A stretch of 42,200 bases of DNA from Stentor coeruleus (Eukaryota > Ciliophora > Heterotrichea > Heterotrichida > Stentoridae), in assembly GCA_001970955.1 (NCBI GenBank), contig MPUH01000638.1:1-42200 (forward strand), read 5' to 3'. Within the stretch, counting starts at the first letter, position 1. Each line of letters begins with the position of its first letter. The notes under the pieces are model-generated. The model was not told the origin of the DNA, searched no databases, and saw nothing but the letters and a program-made list of their open reading frames with translations. The position numbers and the translations under genes were made by a program. Below are positions 1 through 8,453 of the stretch, piece by piece.

Positions 1-480
1 ATATTTAGTAATACACTGCTTACAATAGAAATGTTCGTCACATCCTGGGATAATGCATTGATCAAAGATTTCTTCAAAGCAAATTCCACATTTTATTTCA
101 TCTTTTTCTTCTTCCTGAAGGTTTATGAATGATGTATTAATTGCACTATGTATACTCTTTTTTAAGTTTTCTTTATCCTCATCTTTCCTAATGAAGCTTG
201 AATGCTCTGCATACTTTTCATTGCAAATTTCGCATAAATATTGCTCGTTAGCTGTTTAAAAGTTACGAATAAATTCATGATCCCACCCTTCAGGACCTTT
301 TGATAAGAAGAATATCAAAGTTTTCAAATCAGATGAATTAGTATATAAAATAGCATTTTGAATTGATTTCAGAGGGAATCCTAATTGACTAAGCTGGTTA
401 ATTATATGAGCTCTAATTGAATGTTGACTAAATTCAGAAAAGCTTGAGCTTCGCTGCTCGTACTTGATAAAATTATCCAT
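1..480 (-). CDS. UBA-RBR type E3 ubiquitin ligase, 5' part (cut by window edge)
   Basis: Exons 480-267 and 251-1 on the minus strand; the gene runs off the left edge. RBR ligases take ubiquitin from an E2 onto a RING2 cysteine and pass it to substrates. Residues about 20-62 look like a UBA-type helical domain (LSQLGF...NAILY...LIFFLSKG). After the intron come a Cys pair (LCEIC) and then the start of a RING1 (KCGICFEE...CDEHFYCKQC). IBR and RING2 lie outside the window; I infer them because the gene at 39897-41228 has the same N-terminus, the same intron position and a full RBR. The start is the only ATG before the UBA region. Confidence is high for family, moderate for full RBR architecture. 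Confidence 0.8.
252..266 (-). other. 15-nt spliceosomal intron in the left RBR gene
   Basis: GTAACTTTTAAACAG on the minus strand. If retained it adds an in-frame TAA after ...HEFIRNF. If removed, the frame continues as ...EFIPNEQYLCEIC, matching the paralogue at the right end (...EYIPNEKGLCEIC). Both the homology and the GTAA...AG ends support it. Confidence 0.9.
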
Positions 481-2151
481 TTTATATTAATTTCGACAGT
501 CAGCAATTTCTAATATTAAGGGTTTATAAGAATTGACCTAAATAATTTGCTGCTTAAAGTTACAGATAAACTAATACTCCTATCCGGAATCTTTTATTAA
601 GAATCAAACTTAAAGAATTAATACATTTTTGCCTACAAAAGTACTTAGAACTCAAAAACTCAAACTTAAATTAAGAAACCTAAGCTTTTAATACTTTCAA
701 AAAATAAAATTGGTCATATTATCTAACTTGGAGATTTGATTTTTTTATTGTATTCACTAATAATTTTATTATAAAACCAAATAGTTTTATAAGCTTTATA
801 GAGTATTTTTGTTTATAGACTTTTCATTATTCAAGGCTAATAATTTTGATCTTTTAAGAAATACTTTAAGTTTTAGTATAAAACCTAATATTAGGAGCTT
901 GAATTTATAAAATCATAGATAATACTAGAATCTGAAATACATTATATAGAATTTAGGATTTATAAGAGGCTTAATTGTTATAAGAGGCCTAATTGTAAAT
1001 TGCTCTTATGAATGTCTTTAATATAAGATTATACTCTTTGATATTTTATTTTGACAATGATTGTAAACTTCATTCAAGTTATGAATCTAAAATTTGTTAA
1101 TAGATTTTGAACATGAAGCTATTAGTTTTTTTTATTATATCATTATGATTATAATGATTAAAAAGCCAAGTATTCAAATTATAAGTTGGATTTCTTGATT
1201 AATCAGGCTTAAGATAATTTAACTTAAGCTTTTTGATTATGAACTTTTAGATTAGTTGACGATAAGTGTTGCTTACTTCTATGGCAAACGCATAGATAAA
1301 ACTAAGATATCATTTTTATTGTTTGTATAATAATAGTAAGACAATTGTAACATATCAAAATGATTTTTATATAAGAATTCATCATTTATATTATTAAAAA
1401 GCATGTCTTTAAATACTTGTTATGAAGAATATCTAAAGTATATTTTTATCCGCAAAGTTTTATTAAAAAAAAAAAGCTCTTAACAATTTCTTAATATAGT
1501 TCAATAATGAAATCTCAAATCTATTCTATATTCACTTTTAATTAAACAAACTTATCTCAACTTATATACCATAAAACTTAGTAATTTTATTTTTAATAGA
1601 AAATCATGAAATAAATTCATAGCTTTAATCATGAAACTTATTCATCTTAGCCTAATAATCATTTTACCCTAAAAACTAAAGCAAAATATATACTAATCAT
1701 CATAAAATTCTTTAAAAATCCAAAATATAATCATCATCTATGATCCAAATTTGCAAAGCACCTGCCCATAATCTATAAATATTTTACCTATTCTCATTCA
1801 CAACTCCAAATAATTTTTGTCATAATTCCAATAACCTGTCGCATATTTTCACATAATCATCAAAAAATTCTATTATCTTCATCAAACTCTAAAGCCCACT
1901 TCCTAAATAGTCATAATTCCAATGTTGATCCTAACTGATTCTATCATATCCTCAAGATATTTTAATCCTATCTTCTAACCTTTACATGGTAAATATCTCA
2001 TTCCCAGCACTTACTTTTTTAAAAATCAACTCCTATTCCTCAAGCATCCACCCTCCCCTCAGCCTATCATCCAACAACAAATCCTTCTATTCCAAAGTAA
2101 AGATCTTTTCTTGTATCATATTAACTATTATTATTTAAAACATATAAATAA
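481..2151. other. Long spacer with divergent promoters and a strong C-over-G half
   Basis: No gene found. It separates a minus-strand gene start (480) from a plus-strand gene start (2152). The left part has more G than C on the plus strand. The right part is strongly C-biased: my hand count for 1741-2100 is 98 C against 19 G. Pyrimidine-rich stretches such as CCCTCCCCTC sit near 2051, about 100 bp before the ATG. Confidence 0.6.
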
Positions 2152-3207
2152 ATGCGTCCTGGGCTATCTTTGAGGATTCCTGGAATTCAAGAGCTCTCTC
2201 CAACAAGAAACGGAGTAAAATTCAATAGTTTAAGTATTAGTTTAAGCAAGCCGCCCTCTCCACGACCTTCTGAAGGCAAAAACCATCATAGAACAACAAC
2301 TCATTCTTCGCCGTATAGTAGAATTACTTCAGGGGCTAGTATTAAAAAATTAGCCTTACCAAGTTTTTTAAGGATTAGTCATGAAAGCCGCGATGAACTT
2401 CTTAATAAGCTTCCTCTAGGAAAAACTGCGATTTCTCAAGGAAGTGAGTGTCCGACTGATACAAGTTCGATACAGACTTTAAGTAAAGAACAACATTGCC
2501 CTAGTGTTAGAAGTACTCCTGCACCTTCTTCTGATGAGTTTATTGATAATATATTTGAAAAAGGCCTTTCGAAGGAGGAATTATTATTGAAAGTTGGGAA
2601 AATTGCCCTTAGTAGAGGTGACTTGCAGAGCTTGCACCCACAAGCTGCTTTTACTAGGAATGTTATTGACGCTTGTCTGAGGTGCATTAAACATAAAAAC
2701 CGAAAACTTTTCAAGTCAGCAGAATCGCACGACCGAGTGCTTATAATTAACACCACGCTTTCACAACACATTTTTAATTCTACCAAAGACACAAAACTCT
2801 ACTGTCAGCGGAACTCGCTGAAATATGAATACGTTCTTTTCCCTATTTATATCGGATATTGGACATTGCTGGCATTAGACAACCGACAAAAAAATCTCCA
2901 ACTTTACAACATGCGGAAAAACGATACAATAATAGAACAAATTGTAATTTGTGTAAAAGATTTTATAAGAAGAGAACTAAAACACCATGAGCAAAAGGAA
3001 ATTGAAGTGACTGGATGGAGAGAATTGTCATATGAGGTTATAGAATGTGAAAATATAGAAGAGTCAGATTGTGCAGCTTTTGCTATAAGAATTGCTTATA
3101 AAGTTGCGATAAATAATAGAGCAGCTTTGACTATAGAAATCTTAGACGATTTTCGCTATAACCTTTTGATAATGCTGTATAAACATGGGAACCAAAATTT
3201 TCAATAA
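2152..3207 (+). CDS. Ulp1/SENP-like (C48) cysteine peptidase fold, probable pseudoenzyme
   Basis: 351 aa. Residues 1-140 are Ser/Pro-rich and probably disordered. Residues about 150-345 match the Ulp1/SENP/C48 fold, which normally cleaves SUMO-like modifiers: a VLFPIYIGYWTLLALD strand near 229-243, a following LQLYNMRK near 249-256, and ESDCAAF at 304-309. In SENPs the triad is His (HW), Asp 17 residues later, and Cys (DCG) about 70 residues after His. Here these positions are Tyr236, Asn253 and Cys307, so the spacing is kept (17 and 71) but His and Asp are lost and DCG is DCA; the oxyanion Gln position is Asn301. I infer a catalytically dead or altered binding protein. The fold call rests on motif spacing only. 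Single exon, TAA stop. Confidence 0.6.
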   Translation: MRPGLSLRIPGIQELSPTRNGVKFNSLSISLSKPPSPRPSEGKNHHRTTTHSSPYSRITSGASIKKLALPSFLRISHESRDELLNKLPLGKTAISQGSECPTDTSSIQTLSKEQHCPSVRSTPAPSSDEFIDNIFEKGLSKEELLLKVGKIALSRGDLQSLHPQAAFTRNVIDACLRCIKHKNRKLFKSAESHDRVLIINTTLSQHIFNSTKDTKLYCQRNSLKYEYVLFPIYIGYWTLLALDNRQKNLQLYNMRKNDTIIEQIVICVKDFIRRELKHHEQKEIEVTGWRELSYEVIECENIEESDCAAFAIRIAYKVAINNRAALTIEILDDFRYNLLIMLYKHGNQNFQ

Positions 3208-3275
3208 TCTTAGAATGGAATATTAAATAATGAGATTTTAAGAAAGATTATAATATAAAGTATAAATAACAGTGA

Positions 3276-4397
3276 CTATGAGTATGGACCAACAAAACCA
3301 GAGGAGTTGTTGAAAAAAAGAATGGATTTAGAAGCTGGGGCTCTTGTTTCCCGAGATGTGGTTTTCCTGCTGTACAGATTAAGTTTTGATACAAATGGAG
3401 ACATATCTGTATTGTTTTCTCTAACATTTGGACTCATTCCAGTTGTCGGCTTGCTTTCACCAATTTGGCATCGAGATGAATAAGGGTTTAAAGATCTGTG
3501 CGTATACAATCTTGACTTAGTATTACCACGGTACTCATCAATATAATCCTGTAGCCGATCATATATCCTAAGCTTAAGCACAGGGTGGAAAAGTATTTCT
3601 TTAGCACTTTTTAACTCATTCTGCAACGCTTCTATAAATGCCGTATTATTTTTGCATTTCGCTTCAGCAACTTCAAGCTCTTTAAGCTTATTTGTCTTAT
3701 AATTTTCAAATTCTTGTTTGAATTTTACATTCGCGATTTTGCCTTGGACAATCCTATTATTGCTATCAATTTCAAAATTTTTTGCTTCTTTTTCATTAGT
3801 AATCTGTGCAGTTGACAATATTTTCATAAGTTCCTCAACTTTCCCGTTAGTATTTTCTGTTGTGGATCTATATGATTTTATAGCTTCTTTGAGAGCTTCA
3901 ATTTTAAGTCTTATAAGGCCGATTTCTTTATGCAAAGATTTAATGTTTGATTGGACTTTTTCAGGGTTTTCTAGAGTTGGTTGTTTAATAAGTTTGAAAA
4001 GTCTATGTTGGGCAATTTTAACTTCAGAGTCTACAAGGTAGTTTGTTATATAAGATATATTTTTAAGCTGTGTTGCAAGTTCTCTTTGCATTCTTTCGTT
4101 TTCGATTTGAGCGAGGTATACTTCAAATTCGAATTTCTTTTGGATTTCGATTACAGCTTCTTGAATCAGTTCACGAGTTTCTTTTCTTTCTTGATTTGCT
4201 GTTAGTCTTGCTTCATATTTACCTATTTTCCTCAACTCTTTCATTGTTTCTTTAAGTCTTTCGATTTCTATAGGATCGTTGGTGGACTCTTTTTTTATGG
4301 ATTTGTAATGGATTAAGGTTTTTTGTGGAGTTAATTTTGGCTCGCTAGGCTCGATTTCTTCCCAGAAATCTATCACATTCTCAGAATTTTTATCCAT
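3276..4397 (-). CDS. Coiled-coil protein of unknown function
   Basis: 373 aa, TAG stop. The N-terminal 35 residues are acidic with DFWEEIEPSEP. Residues about 40-270 are charged, Lys/Glu-rich helix likely to form coiled coils (ERLKETMKELRKIGKYEARL, AEAKCKNNTAFIEALQNELK). The C-terminal 90 residues are Ser/Arg/Asn-rich and probably disordered. No catalytic motif, membrane segment or known domain seen. Its 3' end is only 68 bp from the convergent Ulp1-like gene. The coiled-coil style suggests a cytoskeletal or scaffold role, but that is a guess. Confidence 0.75.
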   Translation of the reverse strand: MDKNSENVIDFWEEIEPSEPKLTPQKTLIHYKSIKKESTNDPIEIERLKETMKELRKIGKYEARLTANQERKETRELIQEAVIEIQKKFEFEVYLAQIENERMQRELATQLKNISYITNYLVDSEVKIAQHRLFKLIKQPTLENPEKVQSNIKSLHKEIGLIRLKIEALKEAIKSYRSTTENTNGKVEELMKILSTAQITNEKEAKNFEIDSNNRIVQGKIANVKFKQEFENYKTNKLKELEVAEAKCKNNTAFIEALQNELKSAKEILFHPVLKLRIYDRLQDYIDEYRGNTKSRLYTHRSLNPYSSRCQIGESKPTTGMSPNVRENNTDMSPFVSKLNLYSRKTTSRETRAPASKSILFFNNSSGFVGPYS

Positions 4398-5045
4398 TAT
4401 TTGCTACAAATTCTTTTATAGTTTTTTTTATAATTTTTTTAGAATATGCTTAGAAAACTGGCTTGAGTGGCTTTTAAGTTGTAATTTTTTACTGATTTCT
4501 CAAGGGTATGCTGATGATTTTAGAAATTGTTATGCTTTATTTGTAATTTTTTGAATTTAAGATATTTTTGCGTGTTGTAAATGATATATGTATTTTTATT
4601 GATAGTTGGTGATAGATATTATTATTAGGCAATATAGAGGCATTAAGATAATATAGCAACTGTGAAAACTATATTTCATAATTATACATACTGATAAGCT
4701 AGAATAACAGTTTTATTAAACAATTTTACTTTTTAATTCAATAATTCTTCTTTTCTTGAATAAAGCTTAGAAACATTTTTAGTATGCCAACCCAATTCCC
4801 TTTACAATTAAACAGATTAACTTTTTTTTTCTTTACAATTTCCCTTTATTTAATTCCATCTTTCAATTCTAATAAAAGCTTCAGCTAATAGATTTTTTTC
4901 TATAAAGTCTTTCAAACTGATTGCAAAAAATATCCATCATAATTACAAATATAATCATTAGCTCTTTAATAGCTAAATAAAATATATACAATAAAAAACA
5001 TAAACTAATATAAAACTTCTTTAAAAGAATAGTCTAAGATAATAA
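4398..5045. other. Divergent promoter spacer
   Basis: Lies between the starts of a minus and a plus gene. The left part (to about 4650) has more G than C on the plus strand. The right part (about 4700-5045) has more C than G. No gene or RNA seen. Confidence 0.55.
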
Positions 5046-5741
5046 ATGAAAGGAAAACTATTCAGATCTAAGCCTTTATCGCCTAAAAATGAGATTTTTG
5101 AGTTTTTCTTAAGGAAATCCAAGCCTTGGGATGAGAGAAGTGAAAAAATATACACATGGAAGTCTAGTATCCCAGAAAAGTGGATAAACTTAAAAGGGGA
5201 AAACTTCTTCAAGCATGTCTCAGAAACCAACCAGCCAAAGTTATCAATAGACCTTCTACAAAATTCTAAAAAGTATATTCACCAAATAAGAAAACAAAGC
5301 CAAGAAAGCATAAAAAAGTCCTCTCCAGAACATAGTGATGCCAAAACACGAGAAACCCCTTTAAGTACTTATCATCGCCGAAATTCTTTAATATCAAATA
5401 AACATTCTCCTGATAAAAATCTACTTATTACAGGAGAATCAACCCCTATTATTAGTACTCAGCAATCACGTCCTGGGACTGTCAAAGAAGTTAGAAAGAA
5501 TTATGGGATTTTTACAACAAATGAGCAAGTTGATGAGTTTTTAAAGCGATTTGAAAGAAAACCTGGAATAAGAGAACATTCCTTTACAAACAAAGGGCTT
5601 TTAGGGAGTAAACTTAAGCATCTTAAGGCTATAAAAAACTTGGGAAGCAAAGATAATTGTTGTCTTATACTCAATGCTAAAAAAATTGCCAATAGTGCGC
5701 TTGAAAGCGGAATCAATAGAAGAATTAATTCTGTTGGATGA
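5046..5741 (+). CDS. Small basic protein of unknown function
   Basis: 231 aa. Lys/Ser-rich, with short motifs typical of disordered ciliate proteins (RSKPLSPKNEIFEFFLRKSK at the start, several SP sites, YHRRNS near 115-120). A compact stretch NYGIFTTNEQVDEFLKRFER near 155-174 may be a helix. No recognised domain. It is the only gene of 19 complete ones here to stop at TGA. The frame beyond the TGA lacks TAA/TAG as far as 6096-6098, but the extension is Phe-rich and looks like the antisense of a decayed minus-strand gene, so I keep the TGA as the stop. Confidence 0.65.
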   Translation: MKGKLFRSKPLSPKNEIFEFFLRKSKPWDERSEKIYTWKSSIPEKWINLKGENFFKHVSETNQPKLSIDLLQNSKKYIHQIRKQSQESIKKSSPEHSDAKTRETPLSTYHRRNSLISNKHSPDKNLLITGESTPIISTQQSRPGTVKEVRKNYGIFTTNEQVDEFLKRFERKPGIREHSFTNKGLLGSKLKHLKAIKNLGSKDNCCLILNAKKIANSALESGINRRINSVG

Positions 5742-5837
5742 GAATTTGGTTATGATAATCATATAAAATATTTAAATGATTTAAGTTCAAGTAAGGTAAT
5801 ATCCACAATTGCATTTTCGTTTACCAAACTTAAATTC

Positions 5838-6060
5838 CTAAATTTCAATCACAATTCCTTCTGCTCCAATTGTGGTATTTCTTTCATTGCCCTCTTCTAC
5901 CAATATTTTTCCAATTTGATCTTAAAACAGTTTAAAATATGAGGCAATGGAATCCTTTCATACCCTGCCATTATTTTGCATGCAAAAAGCACAATTTTAT
6001 TCAACCAAAGATACTCAGACTGAAGATTTTTTCAGGATCCTGAGCTACTATTCGAAAATA
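5838..6060 (-). pseudogene. Possible decayed minus-strand gene fragment
   Basis: Three short, coding-looking segments follow one another on the minus strand in different frames. One is near 6050-6015 (QDPEKIFSLSIFG), one at 5971-5900 (MAGYERIPLPHILNCFK), and one at 5921-5841 (DQIGKILVEEGNERN then TTIGAEGIVIEI, stopping at TAG). The Gly/Glu-rich composition of the last segment is unlike random AT-rich spacer. I do not recognise the family. Frameshifts and stops make it non-functional if it was ever a gene. Confidence 0.25.
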
Positions 6061-6401
6061 TAGTATTTTTCTACAAGGCCAGAGTCAATTAAAACATTAA
6101 AGTTTATTATCAAAAATAATTTTATATGAAAATAGAAATTTAAGATGCTCAAAACACAATTCCTCATATACAAAAAGATATAAAAAACTATCTAAATCTT
6201 TCATACATTTCCAAATAATTATTTTTTTATCTATTTTACTATAGACCGTAATCTGTTTTTCATTCCAAATTTTTATACAACCTAAGATGTATTTTAAACG
6301 AAAATCTTAACTGCTAAAAAGCTTTATGAAAGTGATGATAATAAAAAATATAATTTTTTGATTTTATAATGTTTGTCATTTGACATTTTGAATTGAGTAT
6401 A

Positions 6402-7442
6402 ATGGCAGTGATTATAATTCCTATAATGATAGCATCAGAGCTTGAATATCCATGTAATGATTTACCTAAACCTTTAGAAAGGACTTCTGAAGTAAGTCAA
6501 GAGTTTAAGCCACTATCAAAAATATATCAGAGTCTTAATGCTAACTCAAGAAAGCCAAACATCATTGAAAAAATGATCAAAGACATAAAACAAATGAGAT
6601 ATGTTAGAGGCTATCACGAAGCTTTGATGATTGGAAAAAAGCTTAAAATGCAAAATATTAATAAAGGAAATGTTTTCGAAAGGCTATTTAGTTATGCAGA
6701 CATTAAAAAAGCTAAAATCGAACATATGAATTCAATTCGTGAAAACTCAAGCTTATCCCCAATCCTCTCCCCAAGCTTTTCCCCTAGGCTCTCTCCAAGA
6801 CTTTCTTCCAGACTCTCTCCAAGCTTTTCCCTTAGACTTTCTCCAAGACTTTCATTAAAAAATCCTTCACAAGTATTTAGCCGACTTTACAAAGATAGCA
6901 AAACACGATTAACTCGACTAAAAACAGAAATTCCTGAAAAAAGCATATCCTTAACACCTACATCCCGTAGATCTTCAACAAAATTTTTTTTTGATAAAAA
7001 GAATTCACTTGTATCTACTCCTGCTTCTAGTCCAAAAATCTTTAAACAATCTCAGAAACCTAATGAACCAGATGATCCATTTTTATTTTGTGAAGATTTT
7101 TCAAAAACAATCAAACCAACTTTGGATTCTCCAAAAAGTAAATCGAAATGTCAAACTACTAGAAACCTTTTTAGAAGTAAAGCGATTTTGAATAGGAATT
7201 TGAGTAAGCAGTTGTCTTTAAAATTGCCTAACTCTAATATGCTACCAATGAGAGATAAAGTTATGAAGCGTTTGTCAGTTAGAGCTTGTTCACCAAATAT
7301 GCCTACATTAAGAAAAAACATTAAAATAAGCATACCTAAGCATGGAGAAATAGACCAGGAAAAAAATAAAACTAAAAGATTGAATAATGAAGATGATGAA
7401 ATTGAAAAGGCATATGGCTTCCCTGGCAAATTTAAAAAGTAA
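6402..7442 (+). CDS. Ser/Pro-repeat basic protein of unknown function
   Basis: 346 aa from the ATG at 6402 (an open TTG three codons upstream is not a likely start; an ATG at 6426 is an alternative). Residues about 45-110 are basic and helical (EKMIKDIKQMRYVRGYHEA). About 115-155 is a run of SP-R-L / SP-S-F units (for example LSPSFSPRLSPRLSS), encoded by an imperfect 12-nt tandem repeat near 6750-6855. The rest is Lys/Ser-rich with many SP/TP sites, so it may be a substrate of proline-directed kinases (inference). No known domain. Confidence 0.65.
   Translation: MAVIIIPIMIASELEYPCNDLPKPLERTSEVSQEFKPLSKIYQSLNANSRKPNIIEKMIKDIKQMRYVRGYHEALMIGKKLKMQNINKGNVFERLFSYADIKKAKIEHMNSIRENSSLSPILSPSFSPRLSPRLSSRLSPSFSLRLSPRLSLKNPSQVFSRLYKDSKTRLTRLKTEIPEKSISLTPTSRRSSTKFFFDKKNSLVSTPASSPKIFKQSQKPNEPDDPFLFCEDFSKTIKPTLDSPKSKSKCQTTRNLFRSKAILNRNLSKQLSLKLPNSNMLPMRDKVMKRLSVRACSPNMPTLRKNIKISIPKHGEIDQEKNKTKRLNNEDDEIEKAYGFPGKFKK
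6750..6855 (+). repeat. 12-nt coding minisatellite (Ser-Pro-Arg-Leu units)
   Basis: Imperfect tandem units of the form AGACTTTCTCCA / AGGCTCTCTCCA / AGCTTTTCCCCT inside the 6402-7442 gene. Period 12 nt keeps the reading frame and yields repeated S-P-x-L/F. It is locally C-rich compared with the rest of the gene. Confidence 0.75.
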
Positions 7443-8453
7443 AGAGCTAAAATTAAAGATGATTTAAATAGATATCATAATTAAATACATAATAAAATAA
7501 ATAAAAGCATCATAACTGGCCTTAAACATATTTATTTACTAACATTCTATAATATTATACTTTTATTTAAAATCCCAGTTTATTTTATCTTAAAACTTTA
7601 CTTTAACAATATAGCAAAAAGAAATTATTTTCTTAATAAATTTAGTATAAAAATTAGTGATGCTTTTGATGATTCTTGCAAGATGCAGTTGATAAACCAA
7701 GCGAAAGGAGTTTTTTACTATTTTCGCATTACAATTTTCTTATTGAATACTGACTTAGTCGAAAAATGCCATATGTGTAGTTTAAATGATGGGAATAACT
7801 AAATTTTAGTCTGACAGCGCTAGAAATTATAGTTTCTCCAGGATCATTTTTTAGTTTTTAAGTTCTTCTTTAAGGAGCGGATTTTCACTACGATTTCTTC
7901 ATCTTTTAAAGTTTTCTTTATATTGTAAATTATAAACGATTATGTAAATGTATGTATAATAAAAAAATTAATGTTAAAAAAAGAAAGTGTAAATTATTTT
8001 TTAAGTATGGCCAGAGTATTGATGGAAAGTTGCTTATATATGACAAATAGTATCAATGAAGAAGTTCAAATATGCCAAGGAAAAAGTGCATATTATGTTT
8101 ATAAAATTGATGATAATACTAAGATGTTATTATGAACTATAAAGTAAAAAAATTCCTCCGCAACTATTTTACTATAAAAGTTATATCTTAATACATTATA
8201 AATTATAATTTCTACTCTAAAAATGCTTAATAAAATATAACTTTCGATAATTATTTTAGCATCTTTAAAATCCAGAATTCTCTCCTAGTCAATTACCAAC
8301 TTTTTTTCAATAAAAAAATAATTTAACCACTATAATTTACTAACAGTCCCAATATAAAATTCAGTTAAAGTTAAAAGTCTTCTGATTTTTATCATCTTTC
8401 AGCAAATCAACCCATTTTTTCTCTAACGATTTATCAAGAACCTTCAAATATAA
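7443..8453. other. Spacer between tandem plus-strand genes
   Basis: About 1 kb, no gene recognised. The last 300 bp (8160-8453) before the next ATG is C-biased and G-poor on the plus strand. The middle part (about 7620-8150) has more G than C. Confidence 0.5.

Noticed and set aside
3718-4255. Three plus-strand frames opposite the 3276-4397 gene
   Set aside because: Phe/Leu/Ser-rich shadows of the Lys/Glu coiled coil on the other strand.
5742-6098. C-terminal extension of the 5046 gene by reading TGA as Trp
   Set aside because: Conserved proteins in the window use only TGG for Trp, and the extension is Phe-rich, as expected for the antisense of a coding strand. Kept only as a point to test.
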